Shown here in pieces: positions 23,158-36,649 of a DNA stretch of 64,000 nucleotides (within the stretch, counting starts at the first letter, position 1; every line of letters begins with the position of its first letter). Made by a program: the position numbers and the translations under genes. Below the pieces are notes generated by a model. The model saw only the letters and a list, made by a program, of their open reading frames with translations. It did not search any database and was not told the DNA's origin. The DNA lies in the NCBI GenBank assembly GCA_023313575.1, contig JAJTTP010000005.1, positions 2,666,001 through 2,730,000 on the forward strand, written 5' to 3'. Origin of the DNA: Eutypella sp. D-1. Its lineage: Eukaryota > Ascomycota > Sordariomycetes > Xylariales > Diatrypaceae.

Positions 23158-24054
23158 TTAGATCGTCTTCGGGGTCTGAGCATTGCTCAGATCCACGACG
23201 TCATCGAGGTGGTTACACATGGCGACGAAGAGGTCGAAGAAGAGCTTTCCGCCGCGTTCCATCTCAGCCTGCATGGTCCCGCTCCGCTTGAACGTCTTGC
23301 GGCACCGGATGATCAGGGCGAGGTAGTGGGCGCGGAGCCGCGAGTCCGTGTCGGGCGTGTTGTCGTAGGCGTACTGGGCCGATCGCAGGATGGTGGCGAC
23401 ATCGATGCCGCTCTGCAGGCCCTGCTTGCGGAGGGCCAGGCGCTTGAGTTCCTCGAGGCCGAACTTGTCGGCGGCGCAGTACACGACTGTGTCGCGGAGC
23501 AGATGCTGGCCGGCGCCCGAGACGAACATTGTGGCCTCGACGGATCCGCGGCCGCCTGCGTTGTTGTTGGGGGTTTCGGGGGTGGAGGAAGGGTCCGGAG
23601 ACCGCACGGCGTCCTCGAGCTCCCACGAGTTGCGGCGCTTGTCGTGCAACAGGCGGGGATAGTAGTCGCCCTTGTAGAGGTACTCGAGGACGGCGGAGAA
23701 GGCCTCGGGTTCCTGGTCGGGCAGGGAGATGCGCTTGGTCTTGGGCTCGAGATACTGCTCACGGCAGGCCTGCTCGAAGAAGGGAGACTGGCACAGCACC
23801 TCCTCATGGGCGGCGAACAGCCTGCCCTCGCGACCGACGGTCAGGGTGACGATGGGAGAGTTGAGGGTCCTCTTAGAAGGGAGGGTGTCCTCAATGGACC
23901 GCTGCAGCTTCGACACCTTCTGTGGGTCGGCCCGGGCATTGCTGTTGTTGCGCGTGTGCTTATTTGTCGAGTTCGACCTCTTCAACAGCCTCGCCGACTT
24001 GTCGACGCGGTCCGCGACGCGGTCCTGTTGGGATCGGAAGGTGCGCTTGAACAT
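23158..24054 (-). CDS. BTB/POZ domain protein
   Basis: Single exon, 298 residues, starting at the ATG at 24054. The frame stays open further upstream, but that part reads through a CA/TG microsatellite (His-Thr repeats) and is more likely leader. Residues 1-60 are basic and Ser/Asn-rich. Residues about 66-135 form a BTB/POZ fold of the fungal type: VTLTVG, F-AAHEEVLCQSPFFEQA, then ISLPDQEPEAFSAVLEYLYKGDY. A poorly conserved Pro/Asn/Gly linker follows, then a helical C-terminal half (VYCAADKFGLEELKRLA). BTB proteins of this layout mediate dimerisation or Cullin-3 binding; no substrate-binding domain such as Kelch or MATH is present, so the partner is unknown. Confidence 0.9.
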   Translation of the reverse strand: MFKRTFRSQQDRVADRVDKSARLLKRSNSTNKHTRNNSNARADPQKVSKLQRSIEDTLPSKRTLNSPIVTLTVGREGRLFAAHEEVLCQSPFFEQACREQYLEPKTKRISLPDQEPEAFSAVLEYLYKGDYYPRLLHDKRRNSWELEDAVRSPDPSSTPETPNNNAGGRGSVEATMFVSGAGQHLLRDTVVYCAADKFGLEELKRLALRKQGLQSGIDVATILRSAQYAYDNTPDTDSRLRAHYLALIIRCRKTFKRSGTMQAEMERGGKLFFDLFVAMCNHLDDVVDLSNAQTPKTI

Positions 24055-24700
24055 GATGGCGGTGCGGAGAGAGGTCGAAGACACGCAGTAGGGTGTAGGG
24101 ATGTATGTGTGTGTGTGTGTGGGTGGGCGGGCGGATTCGTGAGTATGAGTGTGGTGGTGGTTTTTTGAGAACAGACACAAGAGCTATCCTGCAGTGAAGC
24201 GGATTCTCTAGGCAATTCTCGAGCGGAATATTTTAATTTTTTGTTTTTATAGAGAGCGACGAAAAGAGCGTGGTATCACCAACCGGAGGAGTGAGCGGAG
24301 GTGGTAGAAGGTGGTGAAGGAATGAAGGTAAGTCGGCACGTAGGTAGGTAGGTAGGTAGGTAGGTAGGTAGGTATTTAGAGAGGGAGGTAGTTGAGTTAT
24401 ATAGGTAGGGAGAAGGAGGGAGGGTGAGATGGAGCGTAGAGAGAGGAAGAGAGAGAGAGGGTTGAAGAGGTCGGTGATGGAGAGAGAAAAAACAGAAAAA
24501 AGGATTGACAGGGGCCCGGGAGAGTCCTATCCCCAGACTCTATTCGAAAACCAAATGAACAATTAACGAACGTTATCTGGGAATATTCCTACTTGAATCT
24601 TTGCGACCCTGATGATTGTGGCGTGGGGGAGGGAGGGAGAAGAAGAAAAAAAAGGAGGGGGTAGATTTGGAGAGGATATCGAGCATATATACGAATTATC
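24055..24700 (-). promoter_or_regulatory. Leader and promoter region of the BTB gene with microsatellites
   Basis: Upstream of the BTB start. It contains a TG repeat (about 24102-24121), a pure TAGG repeat (24341-24374) and a long purine-rich plus strand, so the gene's own strand is CT-rich. Promoter function is inferred from position. Confidence 0.4.
24341..24374. repeat. TAGG tetranucleotide microsatellite
   Basis: About eight uninterrupted TAGG units. The same tetramer recurs in shorter runs elsewhere in the window (for example near 18755). Confidence 0.9.
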
Positions 24701-27446
24701 GATTTATTTACTGACTAATTTTTTTCTTTCATGTCTCCCCTTCCAGGGTTCTCCTCCAACTTCTCTCCTCCGACCTCCACTTCGCCGCCGCCTTCTTCTT
24801 CGCCTTGCAACGTGGGCTTGCTCTCTAATTGCTTACATTGGTACCCTAGGTAGGCTGCCAGTCTGCCTACCTGCGTTATTCCTATCATGGAATTGTGCTG
24901 TGTCGCATTCCCTCAGTAGAACAGATGCGGAGTACACAGCCTCGATCTTCTTCAAACGTATTTCGTGGGTTGTAGGCTGGTAAGTTGGATAGGTTAGGGC
25001 CACTTGGCTGGGGCTACACACTACCACACAACCAAGGAATTTAGCTTGCTGATTTGTCGAGACAGGTCTCAGATCGTCGCTCAGAATGTCTACTTTCACG
25101 GGCCATGCATCCCACCCCCTGCTAGCTGCCTGCTACAGCGGTCAGCGGTCCAATGTTAACCGTCGACAAGGCCAGTATGGTGGGGAGCCGATAGCGTCAG
25201 GACAGCAGCCCAGCGCCCTGTTGCCCTGCATACTTATCAGAGTGGGTGATGGAGCCTACTATGATGGCGGGTGCATCGCCGTGAATGGTAGAGCACGAGA
25301 TACAACAGTCGATAACGAGGCATTGTGGTTTGCGATAGGCGACGTGAAAGCCTGTGCCTCGGATGTCTCCAATTGCAACGGGCAATTGAGACGCGCAAGA
25401 AGCGAGGCGAGGCGAGAAGGGGTGACTGACGGCTGACTACTACTGATAGGTACGCTACATAGACAAATGGATCAATTTTGTCCCCATTCACACACAGGCA
25501 CACCCCAATCGGCCATCCGGCGTTGCTGTTACTGCTGCAGACAACTCCATCAGCCCCATCAGCATACCCACCCCCCCTACTACGTGGGTGCACCATTCAC
25601 ACGCAGGTTCGTTCATGTTCATGTGGTAACCCCCCCTGCCTACCACAGCCAAGGTTGGGAGGGGAGGGTGCGCCATAATCGTACTGATTGTGCATCCGAG
25701 GCGACAAGTCATAGAATTACTCGCGCTGTTGGGCGGGGGCTCTGTGAATCTGTTCGTGTGTGGTTTCTTACATAGCGGAATGGGAATTTCCCCGGATCCT
25801 TAGTGGCCCCCCCCCACCAACTTTCTGCGATGTGACGCGCTGAGCGATGTCGCAATACGTACATCGTGGCGGGCAAATGGATGGCCTGTGGCTAGTTTTG
25901 CTATCAGTACAGCCTCTATCTTAAGAAACCAGAATAGAACAGTGGGCGTTAAGCAAAGGCGCCACGGACAACTAATCGCCCAACTACTAGCCAACGTGGC
26001 GGCTGTCGATCCCGAAGTTAGGCCCAGGCGTTTTCGAACATTCCACGAACGAACGGGGGCGCGTGATCTGACAGAATACATCCGCGTCTCGTGCGAGTGC
26101 AACGTGGTAGCCCGGGAAACAATTCTTCGTAATCACATCATAGAAAAAACACTATGACTTCACTGGGTGAGTGAGTCTACACTAAAGTTGAGTTGAGCCG
26201 TCATCGGCATCGGTGCGAGCCGACCGAGACGGAGAAGAAACCCAGCCCAACCAGGCCAATCAGTCAATCAATCAATCTCCAAACCCATACACATACGATA
26301 GATCCAAGCTTCTGCTATCTATACGTCATTCCCCCACCCTCAGCTGGTACGATGGGACAAGTGGACGAGGTGGGGTCATCCCCTGGGCTTGGTATGTGCG
26401 TATCTAGAGTAGGTGTGAGTAGTCATTAGACCATTACCGCCGGAATTGAATATCAAAGTCAGGAACATGAAACAGGCACCCGAACCCCGAACCTGCCCAC
26501 TACTTTGTCGACGGACGGAACGGCGGGCGGGGCTCGTAAATGCCAGTAATCGTGGGCTAGCTAGCTAGTTAGTTCCATCGCAACAGTTCGAGCCATCCAT
26601 CCCATCTATCTGTCAGACATTTCGAGATCGAGAGGGGTAAGCAGAGTATGGGTGGGGCCCGGACGCAGGAGAAAGGTGTGTGTGTGTGTTGGGCTCCCGT
26701 TGGGGGTTGGTAGGAGGGGTAGGGGTTTGCCGTAAGGGGTCCCTAATCTCAAGGTCGTTGAATCCTTACCATTGACTCACCGAAAGATCCGTATCTACGG
26801 AGTATTCTCTACACTTACGACATGAGACACCATACTCACAACTGCTCGCGCGATTATGAGAAACACGATACGTATTCTTGTTAGTTCGTTTAGGAGATAG
26901 ACAGACTAATTAGGTATTCTATTGCTAACGATAATAATATGCATGTGACTTCCACTTCACCGCGACCGCGACCGACTAACCCCTCTGTCCTCTCCACTAG
27001 TCTACACACAGTCCACTCCCTTATAGGTCTAGTCAGGAACAACACGCGCCCAGGTGGACAGTGAGGAGACCACGTCAGCGATCAGAACATGATTGACATG
27101 TCCGTCCGCGGATCACGCAGCTCCAGGGCATCGAAGTTTAGAACCACACCGTCCTCCACCTCCACCTTTCCCCCTATTCCCGTATCTATTTCTGGCACCG
27201 TGACTCATGGGTCGAGTTCGTAGAAGCGTGCCAGAACGTCTAAGAAGATTCGATAAGGCCAAAAGAACGCCAAGACATTCCCACACCGACACGTTCAAGT
27301 GCGCAACTAATTAGTGTAAGTAGTGAATTACCCCTCCGGATCTTGCTTTCCCCGCTGCTCCTTCTCGTCTGCCGCGACAACCCCGCTCCGCCCGCTTTGT
27401 GTGCGTTGGTCAACCCGGGCGGCCATCGACGTTCGAGGCGGGCGTT
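24701..27446. other. Intergenic, no gene recognised
   Basis: About 2.7 kb between the divergent BTB promoter and the 3' end of the six-exon membrane protein gene. Short frames exist on both strands (for example 25086-25436) but show no signal peptide, membrane segment or domain. Confidence 0.5.
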
Positions 27447-28741
27447 TCAGTTGTTGCGCGGGGCAGCTATAATCTGCTCGCGCATCGCGATAAGGCCGTA
27501 CACGTAGGCGAACACTTACCACCGGGGATTTATTAGCAAGCGATTCCCAGAAGAGGTGGTGTGGGCCATCGTGACATGACGTGACGTGACTTACGGCCAG
27601 GAGCGAGCGAGATGAAGACGATGCAGGCCGCGATCACCGCCTCCACTTGTCCGCCTAGCTCCTCGGGGTCGAGGAAGAAAATCCCCGGGTGTCCCGTGAC
27701 CAACTGGCCGAACCACGCCCACACGAGGTACAGCGCAGCGACCAGTATGACTCCGAGGGTGTGACTTTGCACCGGCTGCGGAGGAAGGCGGTCAGTGATT
27801 TGGCTCCGAAACGGGTGACTGTCCAGCAAATTGATTGTCACTTACGGTTGGGCGACGGATGCTGTTGAGAAAGAAGAGCTCGAAGGCAGCAATGACCGAG
27901 TTGATGATCGAGAGATTGATGATGCTGAAAGGCTTGATATCATCCTCCTCGAACATGCCCTTGTCTATCAAGTAAAATTAGTCCCAAGTAGCATACGCGC
28001 ATGCTGATGGCTCGACGCACCTGGGTCGTATAGGATAACCGTCCCATTTTCTCCCGGCACCGGGTGCTGATGCTTCGGGAGAGACGGAGGCCTGAAGCCT
28101 CCGTGTCCGGACGGGACCAGAACGCCCCAGTAGATCAAGGTGTACATGAAGGCGAACGTATGGGTAGCTGCGTAAAACAGACTGAAGGCGAATCGCCCGA
28201 TGCTGCTCGTAGATCGTCCTGGGGGAGAGAAGGTGTTGATGAGCCCGACCCTGACACGATGTGTGCGGTCACCCTCGGGGTCGACGGTCACCTCCTCCGG
28301 GAAGAAATGATGCATGGCCGCCCACACCTATAACCAGGGGTCAGTCGCATCATTCATCGGGGTAACGGTATAGTATGGGATGGCATCGACAGGTTGCCAA
28401 TATACAGACCGTCAGGAGGACGTTCCACGCCCAGAGCATGAGGAACGAGACGGTGGCGAACTGGAACAGGATAAGCCACTTCGTGTGTTGCTCATCGATC
28501 TCAAGTTTGTACTTGAGAGCTACGCCTAGGACCGATGTGAGGTACCCAGCCAGCACCGCACGAACGGCAATCAGAACGGGCTGACTGATGCCAGGCCACG
28601 GCGAGTGGGCAGCTCGAAGAAAGATCGGCTGCCATCCGGTCAGTTGGCATCGTCTCCACTAACTAGGAAATAGGGGGGATATACGTGAGGCTCCGGTGTG
28701 ATACGCCCCAGAAGTGGCGCGGTCTCCGAGTCTGACTCCAT
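27447..28741 (-). CDS. Six-helix integral membrane protein, possibly FAR-17a/AIG1-like
   Basis: Six exons on the minus strand: 28685-28741, 28410-28628, 28021-28327, 27846-27964, 27595-27775 and 27447-27514. All junction phases agree, giving 316 residues. After a short hydrophilic start (MESDSETAPLLG) there are about six hydrophobic segments. They are AVLAGYLTSVLGVAL, then FATVSFLMLWAWNVLL, FAFSLFYAATHTFAFMYTLIYWG, FSIINLSIINSVIAAFELFF, LGVILVAALYLVWAWFG and IAACIVFISLAPGLFAYVYGLIA. Size, helix number and the LYLVWAWFGQLVTGHPG segment resemble the FAR-17a/AIG1 membrane hydrolase family. The family's catalytic Thr and His are not obvious, so the assignment is tentative. Donor GTCTGT and acceptor TAAG are unusual but are the only choices that keep the frame. 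It is the last intact gene before the AT-rich island. Confidence 0.78.
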
Positions 28742-29400
28742 ATTGAGAGTGAGAAGGTGGTAATTGAGGTGAGCTATTAGGGGTTTCGATCTTTGGGGGA
28801 GTGACGGAGAGAAAATAAGAACTGTCAGTTCAAGATAGCTGAGAAGTTATGCTTTTAGGGTCTTAGTCTTTGAGGCCTCAAGCAGAAGGAATAGACAGTC
28901 TTCAATCACAAACCCCGCGAGACTTGTGATCAGACGACTAAGTTACAAGACTTGTAAAGAATTACACGGCATCGAGGCGTCTGTTCCGAATAAAAGAAAG
29001 TAGATGAGGTGAGGTATGCTGAGAAGATCAACATGGCACGGTCTACGTGTGCGCTTTGTTTCATAACAAGACTAGAAGTAAAATACATAGGAAGGAGCGC
29101 TTCTAAGAGGAAGATATCTACGGAATTTACATGAAGAAAGTGCCCCTGAAGCCTCAATGTTGAGTGTATGAGTGCTTGCATACGCAGGAGCAGCCCAGCT
29201 ACCCCGTATGCCCCCTTTGATCACCCGCTTCTCCCGCAACGGCTGGCACCTACCACTTAAATAGGTTTCTATGCAAGTGAACTTATTCAACCTTTATTAT
29301 AATTTTTTAATATCGAGTTGTAGCGATTAAGATGACCCATCGGTAGGCACAAGACCGAATCTCCTTGGAACTCTACTATTATCTGTTGACTGAACAATGA
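28742..29400. other. Upstream region of the membrane protein gene, left approach to the island
   Basis: Ordinary base composition up to about 29290, then a fall in GC over roughly 100 bases. It presumably holds the promoter of the minus-strand gene starting at 28741. No other gene seen. Confidence 0.5.
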
Positions 29401-29699
29401 ACAAGGCCAAGCTTTAACCCTTTAATTCTGAAATCACATAAAAATCGAGATAATTATAATATCCTCTAGAATAATTTATTCTTCTATATGTTATTTTATA
29501 GCCTAAACTGATATAAGTAAAATTATCATCATTTATAAACATAGCATTAATTAAGCAAATATAATAGTTTAAAAAAATATATTATATTAAAAAATAAGTA
29601 TAAGCTAAGGTTTAATTAAGGCGTTAATGTTTTAACTACGTATCGCCTATAATATATAACCGGCTTAAATAACTTAATTAAGCTTTAAATTACTTATTA

Positions 29700-29771
29700 T
29701 TATAATATAAAGGCGTATAAATAACGTACCGCTACTTATTTTACCCCGTGTAATAATACAGGTATATATTT
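29700..29771 (+). repeat. 72-bp direct repeat, copy A
   Basis: Nearly identical to 29986-30057; the few differences are transitions. The two copies bracket the left 216-bp rim repeat. Confidence 0.85.
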
Positions 29772-29987
29772 TGCCCTTATTTTATAAAGGTATAAAGTAC
29801 CGGAGTAAAATAAAAGGTTATTATATCGATTTTTTTTATATTAAAACTTTTATAACTTTCGGACCTATATATTTTAAATAAAAAAAATAATTTAATAAAT
29901 AATATGCAATCCGTATATTTTTAAGTCTTAATTAATATAAAATAAAAGCATTATTATATTGCTTACTTTAATAAGTAATTACCAGTT
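29772..29987 (+). repeat. 216-bp rim repeat, left copy (inverted relative to right copy)
   Basis: Starts TGCCCTTATTTTAT and ends ACCAGTT. The reverse complement of 45348-45563 aligns along its whole length, with the same start, end and size. Differences are mainly C-to-T and G-to-A, with this left copy the more mutated. It could be a terminal inverted repeat, or simply two insertions of one short element. Confidence 0.85.
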
Positions 29988-30057
29988 ATAATATAAAGGC
30001 GTATAAATAACGTACCGCTACTTATTTTGCCCCGTATAATAATACGGGTATATATTT
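29986..30057 (+). repeat. 72-bp direct repeat, copy B
   Basis: Second copy of the sequence at 29700-29771, lying just inside the left rim repeat (two-base overlap at the boundary). Confidence 0.85.
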
Positions 30058-30212
30058 AAGGTTACGATTTTATTACGTAATATTTTTTTTCCTTTTTTTT
30101 TTCGTATAATAATAAATTTTTTTTAACTATTTTAATATTTAATCGGTACCGTAATAATTTATTACGTTTTTTAACCGGTTTTTTATAAAAAATCCGGTAC
30201 CGAAACGGTAAT

Positions 30213-30626
30213 TGTTATGGCCTGACTAGGCCAAGTGGGGGCTGGTAACCTTATTCGTTAGCGGTACTGCCGGAAGAATAAAAACGTAAGCTAGCCATAT
30301 TTAATAAATTATAAAAAAAGCTATATATAAATCCGTTATAATTTATAAATTTAAAAGTATTAATTAAATCCGTTACGATTTAAGGATTTAATATAATTAC
30401 ATATTTTAATATTAGGAATAAAAGATATAAATAATATATAATTACGTTTATTACTTTTTTCCTAAATAATTTTTAAGCTTACCAGTTTATAATATAATTT
30501 AATTACTTAAAATACTTTTTTTTTTATTATTATTAAACGTAATTACTTATTACTTAAAACTTTAACACTTTTATTAATATAAACCTTTTAACTGGATTAA
30601 TAATTAGGAATAAATTAGCCGTTATA
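30213..30626 (+). repeat. 5' LTR of element 1
   Basis: 414 bases starting TGTTATGGCC. The last dinucleotide is TA, where the 3' LTR keeps CA; this is a C-to-T change at the terminus. It lies immediately after GTAAT. Confidence 0.88.
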
Positions 30627-33600
30627 CGTTATAAATTTTTATTTAATAATGTTATCAGCTTTAAATAATATCCGATATTATATTTTTTTAAATTAAAACT
30701 TTTAATAAATTATTTAATAATTGCTCGAACGAATCGAATAAATTAAACGAACGGTAATTACATTTATAAATTAAAAGGTTATATCCGTTAAATTTAAGCT
30801 TAAAAAATTTAAACCTTATAATGGCATTACCCCTATATAACCTTTTTTTATTATAACCGTAACTTATTTATATTAATAACGTTATATATATACCACAGAA
30901 ACCGATAAAATTTTTAATATTACGTTATATTTTATTAAAGGGATAATTTAATAATTTAAACCTATTTTAAATACTTTCGTAAAGGTAAAGGAAAAAAAAA
31001 GATTTACGGAAATTAAATACTTTTTCGAGAAGTATAAAAATTTTAAAAAAAAGGTAAAAGCTAATTACGGAAATCCGGATAAAGCCCGAGTTATTACGTA
31101 ATAATTTTTAACGTTTAAATAAAAAAAGGCAGCCTATATATACGCCGCGTAATTTAAGTAATTTATTACTAAAATAAATTAAATTAACGATAAGTTTTTT
31201 ATTAATACGTTTTATTAAAGATTTAAAAATTTGGTTAAAAATAAAATTATCACGTAAAACAGATTAAATATTTTTAATAAATTTGTTATTTTAATAATTA
31301 AAATCGATAATAAATAATTTAAACGACGTTAAAAGAAAAAAGGATATTATATACTTAAAAGATTTAAAAGATATTAAAATAATAAGAATTAAAATTAAAA
31401 ACTTACCGATATATTTTACGGGATAGCATTAAGACCAATATTATTCGATATAATATAAAAAGATAAACGATAAATTAAATATTATAATTATAATAAAATA
31501 AAACATTTTAAAAAAAAAATGCAAAAGATTTAAACAAAATAAAAACTGGAAATTTATGCCTAAAAAAAAATAACCTTTTACCGGTAAAACAACGTTCGGA
31601 ATAATCCGTTACGCATATTTAAATAATAACATTTATTAATAAAAATTATAAAAAATTAAACAATTAACTTAAGCCGCCGCAAAACGATAACGTTAATAAT
31701 AATAAAATAAATACCTTAATAACGATAAAAAAAAAGCTTTCGCGGAAACCTATTACGTAAAAAAAAAAAAAAATAAAATAATTAATTAATTAATTTAAAA
31801 AACGATAAAATTATAAATTAAAAAAAATATATAATATTTACGTTAAACGATTTTAATAACGCTTTAAAAAATAACGATTTAAAATTTACTTATAATAGTT
31901 TCGTAATTAGGATAAATTTATTAATTAAAAAATCTAAACTCGGATACCGTATTTTTTAAAACACCCCGTTAACTGTTAAAAATACGAATGTTATTAATAT
32001 AAAGAACGAAAAATCGGTATTATTAACCGAATTAAACGAATAATTAAAAAAAGATTCGATTTTTTATAATAAAAAGGAAATAAAACCGATCAATAATGGT
32101 ATAAAGAAATTCGGCGTTATTATAACCGCGTACCGTATAAATGGGAATAGTTAAAAAAAATATCTTACCCCGGAGGATATTAAATATGTTATTATAATAA
32201 ATATATATATTAAACGTTAAAAGCTATAAAGATCCGGAATAAGATCGAATAGTAAGAATATAAAATCCGATGTTAGAAAAATAAGTTATTAAATACCGAT
32301 TTATATACGTTTAAAGATTTATTAAAAAAAATAACCTTTAATAAAATTAGTTTTAAATATTTTTATAAAAATTTAAAAGTAAAAAAATAATTATATGCAT
32401 AAAAAAAATTTAACAAAAAAAAACTTTATAATAAACCGTATAACGCCGCTTAAATTTACGATAAGGATTTAAAATAATAAAGCCGTTTATATTAAAGTTA
32501 TAAAATAATATTATAAGGTTTAAAAACATAATACGATATTTATAAGTTATTTTAAAAGCTTAAAAACGATACGGATATATTATAATACGAATAAAGGTTA
32601 AAAATAATTAATATACCGTTATAATAAATAACGGAGCCGACGGTAATTATATAATTTTAAAACTATATAATAAGTTATAACTATTATAAAAAAAGAAATA
32701 ATACCTTTATAACATAATAAAAGTTAAAAGTTATACTTTTTAATATAACGAAAAAAAAGTATTACGAAAAACTAATTAATTCGATATATATATCGAAAGA
32801 TAAAAATAAAACGTTATTTTTAACATTATACTTTTAAAAAAATACGATATAATCCTTAAATAACCATGGCTGTATTAATATAATTTATCGATTAACTGAA
32901 AAATTAGTTAAATAATATTTCCTTATTTTTTAAAAATTAATAATAACTTAAAAAAAAGATTTTAATATTTAACGGATAATAAATACGGGCATAAGGATAC
33001 GATAAAAACCTTATTAAAAAAAATATAACGAATTAAAAAAAAAAGATACGAAAAAAGGATTAAATAAATTATTATATTTATCCGATAACGATTCCGTTTT
33101 TTTAATAATATTTTTAAAAAAAAAATACGATAATATTACGAATATATAACGTATTACCATAATATTATTAATACGATAAAATGTTTTGCGAAAAATTTAA
33201 AAAAAGATTATTAGACCGTAATAAATAAAATTATAAGATTATCTTTATAAAAAAAAAGATGTTATAATTCCATAAGATTTATAACTTTAATAAAATTAAA
33301 CTTAAAGAATTACGAAAGTACTTTAAAAATAAGTTAATAAAAAGATATATTTAACGATTAAAATTATTAATAAGATACCTTATTATGTTTATGCTTAAAA
33401 AAAACGGCAAATTACGATTAATAATTAACTATTAATAATTAAATAAAATTACCGTTAAAAACCGAATACCGTTATTATTTATTATTAAAATAAAAGACCG
33501 CTTACACGGAATTAAATAATTTATTATTTTAAATTTTAAGGATAAGTATTACCATATTAGAATTAAACCCGGAAATAAGTAAAAAATAGCTTTTAAAATA

Positions 33601-36600
33601 AAATACGGCTTATTTAAATATTTAATTATATTTTTCGGATTAATTAATGTATTAACATCGTTTTAACGTATAATTAATTACGTATTACGAAAATATTTTA
33701 ATATTTTCGTTATTTATTATCTTAATAATATTTTTATTTATTCGGAATTAAAAAAATAGTATAAAAAATATGTACATAAAGTATTATAAATATTATAAAA
33801 CGTTAACTTATTAATAAAACCCGAAAAAAATGTATTTTATATATAGGAAATAAAATTTTTCGGACATATTATTATTTTTAAATATATTAAAATAAACTTT
33901 AAAAAAATTATAATTATTAAAGATTAAAAAATACTTATTAATATAAAAAAAGTATAAACCTTTTTCGGTTTAGTAAATTATTATTAAAAGTTTATATAAC
34001 GATTTAAATATATTATAACACTTTTTACGGAATTAACAAAAAAGGATAAACGGTTTATATAAACTAATAAAATAAACGAATTTTTTAAAAAATTAAAAAA
34101 CGTTATTATTAACGAATTAGTATTTATTATATACGATCTTAAAAAATTTATTAAGTTAAAGACCGACGCCTCGGATTATATTTTCGGAACGTAAATTAAA
34201 TAACGAAATAAAAAAAAAAATTATATTTTATTGCATTCTATTTTTATAAACTTATTAAAACCGAATTTAATTATTTAATTTACGATAAAAAATTTCTTAT
34301 TATTATTAACGTATTTAAGGAATTTAAATATTATTTTATAAAAAATATGCACTAAATTAAAATTTATACCGACCATAAGAATATTACATATTTTTTTATT
34401 ACTTAAATTTTTAGCGGAAAATAGTTACGATACGTTAAGTATTTTACGGAATTCGATTATATTATTATTTATAAAAAAGGATTAAAAAATAAATAAATAA
34501 ATATTATTAACAGGTAACCTGTTATAAAAAAAAAGTATATATTAATTAAATACGCGATATTCCGATAAACGCTAAAAAAATACCTGGAATAATAATAAAT
34601 TACTGTTATTAAGATTATTTAAAATAATTTACATAAATAAATCGAATAATATAATAATAAGTTATTAATAAAAAAACAAATAAAAAAGTTATAAATATTA
34701 CGAAAATTATAAGAATAATTAATATAAAAGATTCACGAATATCCTTTATACGGATACTTAAAAGATTATAAAATTTTTAAACGATTATAACGGATTTACG
34801 TATTTAATAAAATAAAATTAATAATATAATAAATACGACGACGATATAATATATGCGGAAAAATTAAAATAAAACGATATAAACTTTACGGAGAATTATA
34901 ACTATTATTAATTAATAAATAATTATAAAAGTTTATTATATTTGATTTTATTATTAAATTACTAATATTAAAAAATCTAATAACATGTAACGGTTATAAC
35001 AGCATATTTATAATCGTTAACCGATTTATAAAATTTTTTTATTTTATTTTATATAACGAAAATACCGACGTAAAACAAATAGCATATATTTTCTTATAAC
35101 ATATTATAACAATATACGGCCTTATATTTAAAATTATTTCCGATAAAGGAATAATATTTGTATCAAAATTTTAATAAAACTTTATAATAAAATTAAGATT
35201 AAACCTTAAATTTATAATAACTTTTAAACTTTAAATAAACGGATAAATAAAACGAATTAATTAAATATTAAAAACCTACTTTCGATAATATATTAATTAT
35301 AAATAAAATAATTAAATAAAATAATTACTTATCGTATAATTAGCTTATAATATAACTTATTACGAAAGTATATAAATAATACTTATTAATATTAATTTCG
35401 GATTTACCCCGGATGCTTATTAAAATATTTATAAAAAAGGACCAGATAATATTAAAACTATATTAATATCGGAATAATTTAAATAATTATATAAAAAAAT
35501 AAAGGCAAAACTTAAACTTATACGTTAATAAATAAGTAAATATTATAATTAAAAAAAGTTAAAAAGATTAACTTTTTCGGAAAGAGATATAATTTATTTA
35601 ACCATAAAAAATATCACGATAAAATGACTTAATAAAAAACTTAATTATAAATATATCGGACCGTATTTAATTATTAAAAAAATATCAGAAAATAATTACG
35701 AATTAAATTTATTATTAAAAGTTAAAATCTATTTAATTTTTTATATTTCCTTACTTAAAAACGTAACAAATATAAACGTTATAAAAACAGGATAAAATAA
35801 CGTCGAAATAAAAGCAAATAAATATAAAATAAAAAAAATTTTAAACGTATAAATAAAAGATGAACGAATAAAATATAAAGTTAAATAAAAAGGATATAAT
35901 AACTTCGAAAATATATAAAAACTTATTAATTACTTAATAAACGTTTAACGCCTTTTAAAAATTTTTTATTAACGCCGATAAAAACGTTAATAAAAATAAC
36001 ATTTTAATTAAAATTATCCGATATATTTATTTTAAATTAATTAAAATCCGAAATAACCTTAAAATTTACCAACGTTTTAATAAATTTTATAAAACGCGTA
36101 TTTTCCGCCCGACGCTTTTTTTCCTTTAAACTTTTTAACTTTTTTAAAAATTAAAAACCATAACAAACCATCTTTTTTTTACGATATCGAAAAAACTTTT
36201 ATAATTTTCGAAAACATTAAAAATACGTAATAGCTTTATTTATCTTTTTTTAAAAACAAAAAAGTTGCTTCTTAGTTAATGCTTTTTTATATTTTAAACG
36301 ATTTTATTTATAAATAATGTTTTAAAAAAAATTAATTAAAATTCCCAAGTTATCGTATTACCGTTTATATAAAATGTAATTTTAATAATAAATAAAGCTT
36401 TCGGATATTACGTATTATTTTTTACGACGAAAATAAAAAAAATAAGGCATAATTTCGAAACTAAAAAATAAAATATAAAAAATAAAAACTTTATAACCGT
36501 CCCGTTAATTAAAATGGCGATAAAATTTAAAAACACGATCAGTTATAATAAAAAAATAAAAAATATAAGGACGGAAAAAATTTATAAAAAATAAGTAAAA

Positions 36601-36649
36601 GCACGGAAGTCAGGTTTTAAAGATAAAAACCTTGGAAAGGGAAAAATCG

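Noticed and set aside
23209..24168. Plus-strand frame of 319 codons antisense to the BTB gene
   Set aside because: Val/Gly/Glu-rich shadow of a GC-rich coding sequence; the minus-strand frame has an intact BTB domain.
24055..24180. N-terminal extension of the BTB protein
   Set aside because: It would translate a CA/TG microsatellite as His-Thr repeats; the ATG at 24054 gives a normal N-terminus.
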